Notes: generated by a model not told the origin, from the sequence alone. A stretch of DNA of 64,000 bases from Hyphomicrobiaceae bacterium (GCA_021775735.1 JAJFHG010000029.1:62001-126000); one strand, 5' to 3'; positions 46,948 through 57,541 are shown, counted from the stretch's first letter. Program-made: numbers and translations.

Positions 46948-48912
46948 CTAGGTTGCAGTCGCCTTGCGCTTTAAGTCGGGTGCAGTAGCTTCTGCACTGA
47001 GCATGGCAATGGCCTCATCCAGGTCCACCACAGTTTGATCTTTACTCCCAAGGCGGCGAATTGAAACCTTGCCCTCGTCAGCTTCGCGTTTGCCGACCAC
47101 AAGAAGCACGGGCACTTTTGCCAGCGAATGCTCGCGTACTTTGTAGTTGATCTTCTCATTACGCAAATCAAGACTGGACTTTAAACCAGCAGAGCGCAGC
47201 TTGTCGTGAATGTCGCGCGCATAGTCATCTGCGTCCGAGACGATCGTGCAGACAACCGCTTGCAGAGGTGACAACCATAAAGGCAAGTGACCAGCGAAGT
47301 TTTCAATCAAGATGCCGGCAAAGCGTTCCAGCGATCCAAACATTGCGCGGTGGATCAAAACCGGCGTGCGCTTTTCTGATTTTTCATCAATGTAGAATGC
47401 ACCCAACCGTTCGGCGAGATTGAAGTCGACCTGTGTCGTACCACATTGCCATTCCCGACCGATGGCATCACGCAACACATACTCCAGCTTCGGCCCATAA
47501 AAAGCGCCCTCACCTGGATTGATTGCTGTCTTGACATTGCCGTCAGATCGCTTGGACACTTCATCAAGCACATCGGACAACGCTTTTTCAGCCTTGTCCC
47601 AAAGATCATCTGCCCCAACACGTTTTTCAGGGCGCAACGAAAGTTTAATGAAGATGTCTTCAAATCCAAAGTCTTTGTAGATCGACAACATCAAATCGTT
47701 GATCGCCAAGCATTCTTTCATCAATTGGTCTTCCGTGATGAAAATATGCGCATCATCTTGGGTAAAGTGGCGCACACGCAAGAGACCGTGCAATGCGCCT
47801 GATGGCTCATAGCGGTGCACCTTGCCAAACTCAGCCATCTTCAACGGTAGATCGCGATAACTCTTCAGGCCGTGTTTATAAATCTGCACGTGGCCGGGAC
47901 AGTTCATTGGCTTGCAACAAAACGTGCGCTCGTCCTCGGTTTCTGAGACGAACATGTTTTCACGATAGTTTTCCCAATGCCCGGACAACTCCCAGAATGT
48001 TCGGTCCATCATGTCTGGTGAATTGACTTCGATATAACCCGCATCCTGCTGTCGGCGACGCATATAGGAAATCAAAGATAGAAACAGGTCCCAACCCTTG
48101 TCATGCCAGAATACTGAGCCGGGTGCTTCCTCCTGGAAATGAAACAAATCCATTTCGCGGCCGAGCTTACGGTGATCTCGCTTTTCCGCCTCTTCAAGGC
48201 GGGTCAGATAAGCTTTGAGCTCTTTTTCATTCGCCCAAGCTGTGCCGTAGATACGTTGCAGCTGCGCATTCTTTGCATCGCCACGCCAATAGGCACCTGC
48301 AAACTTTTGAATCTTGAAGGCTTTACCGATCTGCCCTGTTGAGACCATGTGCGGCCCGCGACACAAATCCAACCACTCACCCTGTTTATAGATTTTGACG
48401 TCTTCGCCTTCAGGAATCGCATCAACGAGTTCGACTTTGTAGTGCTCTCCCTGGGCTGCAAAATGCTTTTTGGTGTCCGCGCGCGACCAAACTTCCTTGG
48501 TGAAGGGTGCATTGTTGGCAATGATCTGCTGCATTCTCTTTTCGATTTTTGCAATGTCTTCAGGTTTGAAGGGGTCTTCTTTGGCAAAATCATAGAAAAA
48601 GCCGTCTTCGATGACGGGGCCAATAGTGACCTGTGTGCCCGGCCACAGTTGCTGCACCGCTTCGGCCATGACGTGTGCACAGTCGTGGCGAATGAGTTCC
48701 AAAGCCCGTGGGTCGTCTCGGTTCAAAAACTCAATGCCAACATCGCTCTTAATTGGATCAGCAAGGTCCATCACGACGCCGTCAAGCGCCATGGCCAATG
48801 TCTTTTTGAGAAGGGATTTTGAAATGCCGGCGACAATCTCAGTGCCGGTCGTACCGTTTGGAAACTGGCGCTCAGCACCATCTGGGAATGTAATCGTGAC
48901 TTGGTCGGCCAT
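46948..48912 (-). CDS. thrS: Threonyl-tRNA synthetase
   Basis: Class II synthetase, 654 residues: TGS domain (1-65), editing domain with [16 protein letters not shown] (zinc His region) and [16 protein letters not shown], catalytic core with motif 2 [35 protein letters not shown] and motif 3 [12 protein letters not shown], then the anticodon-binding domain. Convergent with tupA. Confidence 0.97.
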   Translation of the reverse strand: MADQVTITFPDGAERQFPNGTTGTEIVAGISKSLLKKTLAMALDGVVMDLADPIKSDVGIEFLNRDDPRALELIRHDCAHVMAEAVQQLWPGTQVTIGPVIEDGFFYDFAKEDPFKPEDIAKIEKRMQQIIANNAPFTKEVWSRADTKKHFAAQGEHYKVELVDAIPEGEDVKIYKQGEWLDLCRGPHMVSTGQIGKAFKIQKFAGAYWRGDAKNAQLQRIYGTAWANEKELKAYLTRLEEAEKRDHRKLGREMDLFHFQEEAPGSVFWHDKGWDLFLSLISYMRRRQQDAGYIEVNSPDMMDRTFWELSGHWENYRENMFVSETEDERTFCCKPMNCPGHVQIYKHGLKSYRDLPLKMAEFGKVHRYEPSGALHGLLRVRHFTQDDAHIFITEDQLMKECLAINDLMLSIYKDFGFEDIFIKLSLRPEKRVGADDLWDKAEKALSDVLDEVSKRSDGNVKTAINPGEGAFYGPKLEYVLRDAIGREWQCGTTQVDFNLAERLGAFYIDEKSEKRTPVLIHRAMFGSLERFAGILIENFAGHLPLWLSPLQAVVCTIVSDADDYARDIHDKLRSAGLKSSLDLRNEKINYKVREHSLAKVPVLLVVGKREADEGKVSIRRLGSKDQTVVDLDEAIAMLSAEATAPDLKRKATAT

Positions 48913-49194
48913 CGTCGCTGTTCTCCTCTCACTCGCTGCTTACCAATCAGCGTAAGATGCGCCCGGCAGGTGTTGGCCGGGGCTCAACATCCCGTGTGCC
49001 TCTATCCGGCGTCTCCTGTCAAGGCGTCCTAATGAACCGTTAACGTGTTCCCTATAATTTGAGGCAATTGGTTCGGGACTTCCAACCAGTTTCGAAATCA
49101 ACTCTGGTTACTCTCTGTTCACGACACCTCGACTGGCGCACAGCGCGCCTCGGCTCGGTGTTGCCTTTTGCTGTCATATACGTGGGATGGATTA

Positions 49195-49677
49195 ATGCGC
49201 GCGCCAGTGCTCAAAATTCGCAAAAAAGTTCTCGAAGTTCAGGGTCAAATGCGCCCTTGCGTTCAGGTGCAGGCAATCGTGGATGATGAAGTTCGCGCCC
49301 TATTGAAAGAAAACTTTAGTAGCGTCATTATTTTCAAACGGACAATGTTTGCAGCGGGCATGCCTGAAGGTGCTACAAAACCAGAGCCAGCTCTTGCACC
49401 TTTGCTCATGAGCTTCCTAAAGAGAGAAGACTGCCCTGAGCTTTCGGTGAAAAGCATCTTGTCAGGTCAGCTCTATCAGGCAAAAGACCCTTGGGAAGTG
49501 TTGTGCTTTGAGTGGATCGGCAAATACGCCTTTGACGCACTGATTTTGATGATGGTGTGCGCAACGGAAATGGGTACAGAAACAGAGTATGCACCGTGCG
49601 GACATGGGTCATTGTGTGATGACGATGTAAATACCAAACCCGTCGAAGACGTCGCTGACCTTACCGAGGCAGCTTAA
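49195..49677 (+). CDS. Hypothetical protein
   Basis: 160 residues, soluble, with no family I recognise. Contains KILSGQLYQAKD-like and DPWEVLCFEWIGKYAFDALILMMVCATEMG segments, and an acidic tail that includes CGHGSLCDDD. ATG 49195 with GGGATGGA upstream. The frame reads like a normal gene in codon use, but the assignment as coding rests only on length and ribosome site. It converges on yidD with a 20-base gap. Confidence 0.6.
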   Translation: MRAPVLKIRKKVLEVQGQMRPCVQVQAIVDDEVRALLKENFSSVIIFKRTMFAAGMPEGATKPEPALAPLLMSFLKREDCPELSVKSILSGQLYQAKDPWEVLCFEWIGKYAFDALILMMVCATEMGTETEYAPCGHGSLCDDDVNTKPVEDVADLTEAA

Positions 49678-49697
49678 ACGTATTGCTTTGGGGCGCA

Positions 49698-50024
49698 CTA
49701 GGACTGATGGTCCTCTTCGCCATGACCACAGTTAGTGCCCAGGTCTCCACGCCATTTCCAGCGACCATAACGCCACGGACATAAAACGTGGCGTTCGCCG
49801 CGTATATCCGGGACAGGGTCATATCCATTGGTGCCCCAAGGATGGCATCGGGCAAGACGTGCCAACGTCAACCAGAAGCCGCGCCACGCGCCATTGAGAT
49901 CAATCGATTGAAGCGCATAATCCGAACAGGTTGGTAGATGTCGACAGTGCCATCCGACAAACGGTTTTAACGTCCAGCGATAGATATGAATAGGAAGTTT
50001 CACAATGTAGCGAAGGGCCATCAT
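49698..50024 (-). CDS. yidD: Membrane protein insertion efficiency factor YidD
   Basis: 108 residues with the full YidD core: LPIHIYRWTLKPFVGWHCRHLPTCSDYA, GAWRGFWLTLARLARCHPWG and GYDPVPD, including the three conserved Cys. It assists YidC-dependent insertion at the membrane. The start ATG lies one base after the stop of the upstream Fe-S scaffold gene, implying coupling. The Trp/Cys/Gly-rich tail of about 35 residues is longer than usual. Confidence 0.92.
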   Translation of the reverse strand: MMALRYIVKLPIHIYRWTLKPFVGWHCRHLPTCSDYALQSIDLNGAWRGFWLTLARLARCHPWGTNGYDPVPDIRGERHVLCPWRYGRWKWRGDLGTNCGHGEEDHQS

Positions 50025-50025
50025 A

Positions 50026-50508
50026 CTACTGAGCGCCTGCAGTTTTGGCCCGCACACCTGTCGATGGTTTTGTTTTGTCAGATGCAATCTGATCGAGGGC
50101 ACGTAAAACAGCGTCAAAGACCAGCAAGGTCGACGCATGGCGATGCGGGTAGTCTTTCACAGGCGCAAGTGTCGCAAGATCTGACCAACGCCCCTCAGGC
50201 GGCGCTCCCGTCTCACTCAACATTGCTCGCATGGCTTGGCTCACCGTCTGAAATTCACCAATCGACGTACCGATAATTTCGCGGCCGACAACGGACGCTG
50301 CCGCCTGACCCAACAGGCAGGCCTTCACCGTTTGACCAAAATCAGAGATGAGCCCGTCCTTCAAAGTCACGTCGACCTCGATGGTAGAGCCACACAATTT
50401 GGATTGCGCGCGTGCTGTCGCATCGGGTGCCGCCAGGCGGTTAGAACGCGGGATGTCAGCGGCTAACTCCAGAATACGATTTGAGTAGATGTCGTCGAGC
50501 TCGACCAT
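50026..50508 (-). CDS. Iron-sulfur cluster assembly scaffold (NifU/SufU-like)
   Basis: 160 residues of the IscU/SufU fold: YSNRILELAADIPR, the first ligand Cys in SKLCGSTIEVDV and the second in VKACLLGQAAASVVGREIIG. The third ligand Cys of classical IscU (C near the C-terminus) is not evident, as in the reduced alphaproteobacterial relatives found beside hisI and yidD. It may therefore be a scaffold paralogue of uncertain function. Confidence 0.82.
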   Translation of the reverse strand: MVELDDIYSNRILELAADIPRSNRLAAPDATARAQSKLCGSTIEVDVTLKDGLISDFGQTVKACLLGQAAASVVGREIIGTSIGEFQTVSQAMRAMLSETGAPPEGRWSDLATLAPVKDYPHRHASTLLVFDAVLRALDQIASDKTKPSTGVRAKTAGAQ

Positions 50509-50716
50509 ACAGTTTTTCTTTCGTAACAAGCCCAGATTTTGAGGTGTCCTGGCCCTTTGTTCAGTGCGCCACAGGAGCGCTCTGCCAAAGCGGTGGATCA
50601 GGCAGGATTTGCCTTTCACCGATTGTCATGGTTACTCCCTCGATATAGGCGCTTTGGTGAGATCTTAAAAGAGCCATGGCGGGCGCAATTTTCTCTAAAT
50701 CTAGGGTCGGACCGGT

Positions 50717-51145
50717 ATGTCCCAAAAACCAACACTAGAATTTCAGCCTCGCGGGTGCACAACCAATATTGAACAGGGGTCCGCGTTCCAACCCAAATTT
50801 GATGGCGATGGGTTAATTCCTGCAATCGTAACCTCAGGCAAAACTGGTGGCGTTTTGATGTTTGCATGGATGAACAAAGACGCGTTATGGCGCACCATTG
50901 AAACGCGCCAGGGTCATTTTTGGAGTCGGTCGCGACAGAAGCTTTGGCGCAAGGGCGAAGAAAGCGGCAACGCGCTCACCGTCACCGACGTACGTGTCGA
51001 TTGCGATCAAGATGTTGTCTGGCTTATTTGTGACTTGGCGGGAGACGGAAACGCCTGTCACACGGGCGCGAAAAGCTGCTTTTATCGGGCGATTGAACTG
51101 ACCGCCAAGGATCCAAAATCGATCGCCCTGAAGCCAATCGGTTAA
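50717..51145 (+). CDS. hisI: Phosphoribosyl-AMP cyclohydrolase
   Basis: Third step of histidine synthesis. GKTGGVLMFAWMNKDALWRTIETRQGHFWSRSRQKLWRKGEESGN is the diagnostic stretch, then the metal site DCDQDVVW and the zinc Cys in GNACHTGAKSCFYR. 142 residues. In relatives folE often precedes it; here the upstream neighbour is the divergent Fe-S scaffold gene. Confidence 0.95.
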   Translation: MSQKPTLEFQPRGCTTNIEQGSAFQPKFDGDGLIPAIVTSGKTGGVLMFAWMNKDALWRTIETRQGHFWSRSRQKLWRKGEESGNALTVTDVRVDCDQDVVWLICDLAGDGNACHTGAKSCFYRAIELTAKDPKSIALKPIG

Positions 51146-51365
51146 GCCCGCCCTGTCCTTTAAACATGCGCTCTAGGGCCACCAGATGCGCCAAAAACCA
51201 CAACTTTTGGTGGAATCACGGTATGTTGGGGGATGATTAATCCTCGGCGTGTAACCTTAATGCGAGACTTAGGAGTTCTAGTTGTATTGCCTGTCGCCTG
51301 ATTGCGGCACGGGATGTGCACACTAGATTTTGCAGATCAGCAACCTAAGGCCAAGGAGACGAGCA

Positions 51366-52319
51366 ATGGCGGTCGGCAAGATCGGACTAGCGCTTGGAGG
51401 TGGAGCGGCTCGCGGATGGGCCCATATTGGTGTGGTTAAAGCCCTCGCTGAAGTTGGTATCCGCCCCGACATCATCGCTGGGACATCCATCGGCGCCGTC
51501 GTTGGTGGCTGTCACATCGCAGGCCAGCTTGATCATCTTGAAGATTTTGCGCGCGAACTTACCAAGCGGCGTATTTTTGGTTATCTCGACTTCAATCTTG
51601 CAGGCACCGGGCTGATTTCAGGTCACCGCCTCGGCGACCGCCTGGAAACACACCTCGGTGACAGTTGCATTACCGACTTTGACCGGCGATTTGTTGCAGT
51701 TGCGACTGAACTTGGATCAGGTCATGAGGTCTGGCTCTCACGCGGTCGAATGGTGGATGCCATGCGTGCGTCGTATGCACTGCCGGGTATTTTCAAGCCT
51801 GTGAAGGTTGATGAACGCTGGCTATTTGATGGTGCAATGGTCAATCCAATACCAGTTTCCGTGTGTCGTGCCCTTGGCGCACGCTACGTGATTGCCGTAA
51901 ATCTCAACTTCGATATGTCAAGCCGCTCGACAGTACACCCACACGTTGTTGATGATGCCAAGCCAAAACTCTCGGAAGAAGACCCAGCACCTGTGACAGG
52001 AAAAAACGGTGTTGCCGTCAAACGCCTTTTGCGCAGACAAATGTTTGGCAAAGGTGATGCAGCACCCGGCATTTCAACTGTAATGCTTGATGCATTCAAC
52101 ATCGTGCAAGACCGCATTGCACGCTCTCGTTTGGCAGGAGATCCGCCAGACTGCATGATCAGTCCACGCCTTCATGGCATTGGCTTGTTTGATTTCCATA
52201 AAGCTGACGAAGCGATTGAGCGCGGCTATACGGCCGCCAAACGTCAAATCTCTGATCTTGCTCGCGAGATTGAAGCACGCGAACATGACGGTGCAACCAA
52301 TTTGCAGCCTATGTCCTAG
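51366..52319 (+). CDS. Patatin-like phospholipase (RssA-type)
   Basis: 317 residues. Oxyanion hole GGGAARGWAHIG near residues 9-20, nucleophile Ser in GTSIGAVVGG, and the catalytic Asp in DGAMVNPIP (the usual DGG reads DGA). ATG 51366 has AAGGAG upstream. Predicted cytoplasmic serine hydrolase acting on lipids; substrate unknown. Confidence 0.9.
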   Translation: MAVGKIGLALGGGAARGWAHIGVVKALAEVGIRPDIIAGTSIGAVVGGCHIAGQLDHLEDFARELTKRRIFGYLDFNLAGTGLISGHRLGDRLETHLGDSCITDFDRRFVAVATELGSGHEVWLSRGRMVDAMRASYALPGIFKPVKVDERWLFDGAMVNPIPVSVCRALGARYVIAVNLNFDMSSRSTVHPHVVDDAKPKLSEEDPAPVTGKNGVAVKRLLRRQMFGKGDAAPGISTVMLDAFNIVQDRIARSRLAGDPPDCMISPRLHGIGLFDFHKADEAIERGYTAAKRQISDLAREIEAREHDGATNLQPMS

Positions 52320-52402
52320 CGTTCCCTAAGAACAGAACACGCTCTTTGCCTTCAGTGCATTGCCTTGAGTGTACCGCAACTGGCCCCGCCGCAGGCGTGT
52401 CA

Positions 52403-52834
52403 CTAGCCTGTCGCGAGGTAGCTCCGCATCGCAGACACTTCCATTTCAACTTCCGCGACGTGATTTTTCACAACGTCACCAATTGAAATAATGCCGACCA
52501 GGGCTCCATCATCAATGACAGGCAAATGGCGGAAACGACCTTTGGTCATCGCTTCCATAAGCTCATCAACTGGATCGCTTTCTTGACAGCACTCAACATC
52601 GCGCGTCATGACTTCGTTGACACGCACTTGCAGGGCACTTACGCCGGACTTTGCAACCGCTCTGATAACATCACGTTCAGAGATGATTCCGGCAACACTG
52701 CCGCCATCGCCAACAATAACAATGGCGCCAATTCTTTTTAACGAAAGCTTTTCTGCCGCCTCCTGCAATGTCGCTTTTGGATTGAGCGTCGTGACCGTAC
52801 GGCCTTTCTGTTTTAGAATTGTTGCAACATTCAT
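52403..52834 (-). CDS. CBS-domain protein
   Basis: 143 residues consisting of a CBS pair: first CBS with ATLQEAAEKLSLKRIGAIVIVG and GIISERDVIRAVA, second with DPVDELMEAMTKGRFRHLPVID and GIISIGDVVK. Such stand-alone pairs bind adenosyl ligands and act as energy or nucleotide sensors. Located between patatin and rhomboid genes, a common local order here. Confidence 0.93.
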   Translation of the reverse strand: MNVATILKQKGRTVTTLNPKATLQEAAEKLSLKRIGAIVIVGDGGSVAGIISERDVIRAVAKSGVSALQVRVNEVMTRDVECCQESDPVDELMEAMTKGRFRHLPVIDDGALVGIISIGDVVKNHVAEVEMEVSAMRSYLATG

Positions 52835-52982
52835 GGTATGTTGTCCTTGCTTCCCTCAGTATTTCCTCAACTGACCAATACCAACTCTACGCCGTCACTT
52901 GTTTTTGAGAAGTGATACGCAAAACGGGTCTGGCACTTTTGTTGACGTTATCGTGGGACAGTTTTTTGGACCTGACAAGGGA

Positions 52983-53711
52983 TCAGTGCATAAATGGTTG
53001 GTAAACGTTTTTGCTGCGACTGCTAACGTCAAACCACCCAAAGGCAAGTAATCCGAACAAATATCCGCCAACATGGGCCTCCCAAGCGATGCCGCCAGCT
53101 GAGCCTGGCGAACCTATTCCTATGATCGCGAGCAGGTTGATGGCGATCCATATACCGGTCATGACCAAAATGCGTTGATCGTTCATTGCGGTGCGCAATG
53201 ACATCAATGGAACGTTTTGCGGCGCAACACGAAGCATGTGCAGTCCGCCCATATCCATGGCGCGAAAGAAGAATCGCATGGTCCCGCCCATCAGTCCCGA
53301 AATCGCACCGGATGCACCGATGACGGGTGCCAGCAAACCAAAATTAAAAATCAGAAACGCCAGGGCGCCGGCAATACCGCAACAGACAGCAAATGCAAGA
53401 GTTCTCAGCGCACCAACACGCAACGCGATAGCGCCGCCAAACGCTAACAACCAACCACAGTTAAACAACAGGTGTGTGAGGTCTCCATGAACCAACATAT
53501 GACTAACAAACGACGTTAAGCCTGCAACGTCACCGCCTGGCAGTTGATCTGCTAATCCAGCATATCGCGCTGGGATAAAGGCTAACGCGAGCAACAGCCA
53601 TTGTTCCATTTCTACCGGCAAGACTGCGCGCACCACATGCACACCAATCAAAACTGAGGCAATCGCGACAATGACCGTCGGGACATTGAAGATGGGTTCA
53701 TGTTGCGACAC
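52983..53711 (-). CDS. Rhomboid family intramembrane serine protease
   Basis: 242 residues with about six membrane segments. Catalytic Ser in GASGAISGLMGG and His in EAHVGGYLFG form the rhomboid dyad; the HxxxN-like segment HLLFNCGWLLAFG precedes them. An internal cytoplasmic loop of about 30 residues follows the Ser helix. Substrate unknown. Confidence 0.93.
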   Translation of the reverse strand: MSQHEPIFNVPTVIVAIASVLIGVHVVRAVLPVEMEQWLLLALAFIPARYAGLADQLPGGDVAGLTSFVSHMLVHGDLTHLLFNCGWLLAFGGAIALRVGALRTLAFAVCCGIAGALAFLIFNFGLLAPVIGASGAISGLMGGTMRFFFRAMDMGGLHMLRVAPQNVPLMSLRTAMNDQRILVMTGIWIAINLLAIIGIGSPGSAGGIAWEAHVGGYLFGLLAFGWFDVSSRSKNVYQPFMH

Positions 53712-53906
53712 TTTGAGATTTCCTTTGTATGCCCCGTAACGACGGGTGTTAACGTACTTCCTGAAAGACGCACACCGGGTGCTGTTTACCTTCTCTTCGC
53801 TCTAATTCCAATCCTGGCATGAATGCTGCTCTTACAACACCTGAGGACAGCGCAAACGCGACCGAAAGGCCGCACAATAAGAGCGTAAAGATAGGGTGAC
53901 AGTGAA

Positions 53907-54548
53907 ATGAAACACGCCACCAGCCAATTTTTGTTTGGCTATTGGAACGAAATCCGTGATGGCCGACTAGCGCCGAAACGCTTTGAGATCGAACCAGGCC
54001 GTATGGGATCTGTACTTCCCGACACATTTGTACTCGAGCGTACAGAACACAACACGTTTGCGTTCCGTCTTGCAGGCACCCGCATCGGGGAGCGCTTTAA
54101 AGCGGAATTACGCCATGTCGGCTTTCATGAAATCTGGACCGAAGATGATCGCTTGAAGGTTGAGGTTGTACTTGAGGACATCAGCGCACGTGGTGGCGTT
54201 GGGCGTCTGGAATGCACAGTTGGCGATGACCATGGCAACAGCGCATCCGTTGAATATTTGCTCCTGCCGTTGATCCATACACGCAACAGCATTGACCGCA
54301 TGGTTGGCGCGATGTCGATCCTGTCTGACAGCGAAGTAACGTGGCTTGGCAATACGCCCATCACCACCCAGCAGGTGGTGGCCCATGAAGTGATCTGGCC
54401 TGAAGGCCGCCCACATGAGTTGGCAGAACGCCTCAAGCAAGACCAACCAACCCTGGTGCCTCATATACGTACGGCCCGTATTGTACGTGTCGATCGACGC
54501 CAATTTCGGGTTTATGAGGGCGGACGTAAAGACGATCCCCGGCCATAA
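53907..54548 (+). CDS. PAS_5 domain protein
   Basis: 213 residues. The N-terminal 140 match the alphaproteobacterial PAS_5 family (LFGYWNEIRDGRLAPKRFEIEPG, LPDTFVLER, FRLAGTRIGERF, WTEDDR). No output domain is attached. Such proteins are widespread in Hyphomicrobiales, and often lie near PilZ genes, as here. Ligand and partner unknown. Confidence 0.88.
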   Translation: MKHATSQFLFGYWNEIRDGRLAPKRFEIEPGRMGSVLPDTFVLERTEHNTFAFRLAGTRIGERFKAELRHVGFHEIWTEDDRLKVEVVLEDISARGGVGRLECTVGDDHGNSASVEYLLLPLIHTRNSIDRMVGAMSILSDSEVTWLGNTPITTQQVVAHEVIWPEGRPHELAERLKQDQPTLVPHIRTARIVRVDRRQFRVYEGGRKDDPRP

Positions 54549-54715
54549 ACAGGCACCGAACGAGCCACGATACACCAAAAAAGCATCAAAATGAGCCTTC
54601 GATTAGCACTCTATTAAGAGGCGAGACCGATACTGGACGCTGAATAATTGGCCAACCCCACGAATGGGCCTTGGCTTGTCGCCATCGGTTTCACTCTTTT
54701 GGACAGCCTCATCTG

Positions 54716-55342
54716 ATGTCAGTTGGTAATCCCGCTTTAGCAACCGAAACGCCTCCCGTTGAGAATAAGGCTAAGGATCAGCGCCGTTATCAGCGCTTTC
54801 CCCTCGTCTTACTCGGCCGCTTTATGCGCGAGAATAAGCAAGAATACCCCTGCAAGCTTGGCAACATTTCTGTTGGAGGGGCTTCAATAAATTCCCCCGT
54901 AAACCTGGATCTTGGCGAGCGGATTATTGCTTATTTTGACCATTTAGGTGGCCTCGAAGGCAAAGTCGTGCGGCTTTTTGAAGGCGGATTTGCAATAGAT
55001 TTAATTGCGACCCGGCATAAAAAAGAAAAGCTAGCAGGACAAATAACTTGGCTCATAAATAAGAGCGAATTGAGCGGAATTGAAGAGCGCCGCCATGAAC
55101 GCGTCAAGGTTAGCGATAAGTTTCTAAATCTAAAGCTGGATGAGGGGATCGCAATTGTGTGTCGCGTATTGGATGTGTCTTTATCGGGCACAGCTGTTGA
55201 AACGAATGCACGCCCACCGCTGGGCGCCGACGTTTTACTTGGCAAGCTACGCTGCCGGGTTATTCGCCATCTCGAAAACGGTATTGGACTTCAGTTCCTG
55301 GACATCCAGGAGCCCGATGCTCTGCGCCGATATTTCGATTAA
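54716..55342 (+). CDS. Tandem PilZ-domain protein
   Basis: 208 residues with two PilZ domains. The first has RRYQRFPLVLLGRFM and NISVGGASI (RxxxR and N/D-x-S-x-x-G). The second has ERRHERVKV and DVSLSGTAVE. The first has a full c-di-GMP signature (arginine pair, SxxG); in the second, the RxxxR is RRHER and the later motif reads DVSLSG. ATG 54716 is used; TTG 54671 is in frame. Likely a c-di-GMP receptor for surface or motility traits. Confidence 0.85.
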   Translation: MSVGNPALATETPPVENKAKDQRRYQRFPLVLLGRFMRENKQEYPCKLGNISVGGASINSPVNLDLGERIIAYFDHLGGLEGKVVRLFEGGFAIDLIATRHKKEKLAGQITWLINKSELSGIEERRHERVKVSDKFLNLKLDEGIAIVCRVLDVSLSGTAVETNARPPLGADVLLGKLRCRVIRHLENGIGLQFLDIQEPDALRRYFD

Positions 55343-55460
55343 CTCCGGGTAAACGAACTCCTACTGCAGACAGATAAAATTGTATCGAATGTTGAAAGCA
55401 CACTTCACGAGATTTAGGGAATTTTGGGCTAAGTTCAAAGGAAGTTTCGGGGTAAGTAAC

Positions 55461-56096
55461 ATGCGTTTAATCATTTCACTTTGTGTCGTGGGGGCCATGT
55501 CGACACTATCAGCAGCTCAGGCTGACTCGATTTCGGCCTCTTCCGTACTGGCAACAAATTCATCGCCGTTTATGCGGGTGTATGGACCTGTGCAACCGCC
55601 TTATGGCTATGTACGCTTCTGTGAAGCCAAGCCTGAGGAATGCTCTGCTGTTGGTGGCGAAGATCGCCGTTTTTATCCAACACCTGCACGTCTGTCTGAG
55701 CTTGATGAAATCAACCGCAAAATCAATCGTGCTATTCAGCCGGCCACAGACGACGAAATCTATGGCATGAGCGAACACTGGACGCTGCCGGGGCGGCGCG
55801 GCGATTGCGAAGATTATGCCCTTTTGAAACGCAAAATTCTTATGCAACGCGGCTGGCCTGCAAGCGCATTGCTTCTCACCGTTGTACGCGATGAAAAAGG
55901 TGATGGCCATGCGGTCTTGACAGCGCGCACAGCACTTGGTGACTTCCTACTTGATAATAAAGTTGACGACGTCAAGCTTTGGAATACGACGGACTACAGT
56001 TACGTGATGCGCCAATCATACCTGAACCCACGGGTTTGGGTGGCACTTGATCCCGACCAGTCCTCACCACGCGCGATGGCTGGTGTTCGCGAGTAG
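55461..56096 (+). CDS. LapG-like transglutaminase-like cysteine peptidase (BTLCP)
   Basis: 211 residues with a signal peptide cut after AQA. Catalytic triad is visible: Cys in RRGDCEDYALLKR, His in KGDGHAVLT and Asp in DFLLDNK. LapG enzymes cleave large adhesins from the cell surface under c-di-GMP control; the gene lies 118 bases after a PilZ gene, which fits but does not prove that role. No lapD or adhesin gene is in the window. ATG 55461 with GGGGTAAG upstream. Confidence 0.88.
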   Translation: MRLIISLCVVGAMSTLSAAQADSISASSVLATNSSPFMRVYGPVQPPYGYVRFCEAKPEECSAVGGEDRRFYPTPARLSELDEINRKINRAIQPATDDEIYGMSEHWTLPGRRGDCEDYALLKRKILMQRGWPASALLLTVVRDEKGDGHAVLTARTALGDFLLDNKVDDVKLWNTTDYSYVMRQSYLNPRVWVALDPDQSSPRAMAGVRE

Positions 56097-56148
56097 GCGC
56101 ACCAAATGCGGCGGGCCGTTTGAAAAGGCCAACACAGACACCCTAGAT

Positions 56149-56448
56149 TTACTTTTGGGTCTCGAGCCGGAGGATATCGGCCAAGATATCTCCGATCACC
56201 CCACGTCCAGATGTGTATTCTCCATCCGGGTCTGAATAGGTTTCAAACACTGGGCTAAGCGCAGCAACAAGATTGCGCTTGTAGGTCTCTGCTCCGCCGG
56301 ACACAGCAACAGCTTGCACCACGTCTCGAGCGGCCCCCACAGCGCTAATGCAGACACTGCGGTCATAGGCACTGTTTTGGGCTGCTATTGCACGGTCCGA
56401 CAAGACACGATCAACAGCCACTCTCAGTTGCGCTGCTGTGGCCGACAT
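56149..56448 (-). CDS. Hypothetical protein downstream of FKBP
   Basis: 99 residues, helical, no recognisable motif. Begins 11 bases after the FKBP stop with GGTAGGGA overlapping that stop, so the two genes are probably cotranscribed. I cannot assign a function. Confidence 0.6.
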   Translation of the reverse strand: MSATAAQLRVAVDRVLSDRAIAAQNSAYDRSVCISAVGAARDVVQAVAVSGGAETYKRNLVAALSPVFETYSDPDGEYTSGRGVIGDILADILRLETQK

Positions 56449-56459
56449 AAAACGGGTCC

Positions 56460-56930
56460 CTACCCTTCGACATCCAACAACTCGACATCAAAAATCAGCG
56501 TTGCGTTAGGAGGAATAACGCCACCAGCACCGCGGCTGCCATAGCCAAGTTCAGGTGGAATGATCAGAGTGCGCTTGCCACCGACTTTCATTGAGGCAAC
56601 GCCTTCGTCCCAGCCTTTTATGACTTGACCAACACCAATCTTGAACGCAAACGGCTGCCCGCGATCAACAGAGCTGTCAAACTTTGCGCCCTTCTTTCCG
56701 TCTTCATAAAGCCAGCCGGTGTAATGCATCACACACGTCTGTCCGGTTTTAGGGGAAGCGCCCTTACCAACATTGGCGTCTTCAATTTTTAGGCCCGATG
56801 CTGTTGCTGTCATGTTTCCCCCGGCTGCGTTTGCAGCAGTGTTAAATGTGAACGCAGATAGGATAAGAACGGCGCAGGCGAACCAAAAAACACTCGCCGT
56901 GTGATGTGCTGCCGTTTTCAATTCTGCCAT
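56460..56930 (-). CDS. FKBP-type peptidyl-prolyl isomerase
   Basis: 156 residues with an N-terminal signal segment (hydrophobic residues about 12-34, cut near ANA). FKBP core follows: [54 protein letters not shown] and [14 protein letters not shown]. It should assist folding in the periplasm. ATG 56930 with GGAG upstream is chosen because it gives a clean signal peptide; ATG 56969, also with GGAG, would add 13 polar residues. Confidence 0.92.
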   Translation of the reverse strand: MAELKTAAHHTASVFWFACAVLILSAFTFNTAANAAGGNMTATASGLKIEDANVGKGASPKTGQTCVMHYTGWLYEDGKKGAKFDSSVDRGQPFAFKIGVGQVIKGWDEGVASMKVGGKRTLIIPPELGYGSRGAGGVIPPNATLIFDVELLDVEG

Positions 56931-57004
56931 AATCGTTTCTCCAATAACGGTGTGTTTTGTTGTGGCCATGTTTGTAGCTCCAAGTGTGGCCCCACAATTG
57001 CCCG

Positions 57005-57541
57005 TTATGCATCAGCTTGGGGCTTCAGCCCGGCCCGATAACGCCCACCGTTTTTGACATAACGGTCAGCGCCTTGCGTGAAGCGGGCCACATCTTCATC
57101 GGTCAATTGTCGGATGATTTTCCCAGGAGAGCCCATAACGAGGGATCGAGGTGGGATTTCTTTGCCTTCCGGAATGAGTGAGTTTGCACCTATCAAGCAT
57201 TCCTCACCAATTTTGGCACCATTAAGAACAATAGACCCAATACCAATCAAACTTCGTTTGCCGATATTACAACCGTGGAGCATCACCATGTGGCCAATGG
57301 TGCAACCTTCTTCGATGGTGAGCAGAAAACCTTTGTCGGTGTGCAGCACGCTGCCATCTTGCACGTTTGATCCTTTGCAGATGCGAATAGGTTCAATATC
57401 ACCGCGTATAACGGCACCGAACCAAATGCTCACATCTTCTTCCAGGATGACTTTACCCAAAAGCTGGGCATTGGGCGCAACATAGTAGCGACCATTGGCC
57501 GGCGTCGTAACAGACGAGCCTTCAAACTCATAAAGCGGCAT
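57005..57541 (-). CDS. Gamma-carbonic-anhydrase-like hexapeptide protein
   Basis: 178-residue left-handed beta-helix protein of the YrdA/gamma-CA group. Metal-site histidines are in the [17 protein letters not shown] stretch. Activity in this group is often absent or unknown. Stop is 36 bases before the FKBP start region, same strand. Confidence 0.9.
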   Translation of the reverse strand: MPLYEFEGSSVTTPANGRYYVAPNAQLLGKVILEEDVSIWFGAVIRGDIEPIRICKGSNVQDGSVLHTDKGFLLTIEEGCTIGHMVMLHGCNIGKRSLIGIGSIVLNGAKIGEECLIGANSLIPEGKEIPPRSLVMGSPGKIIRQLTDEDVARFTQGADRYVKNGGRYRAGLKPQADA

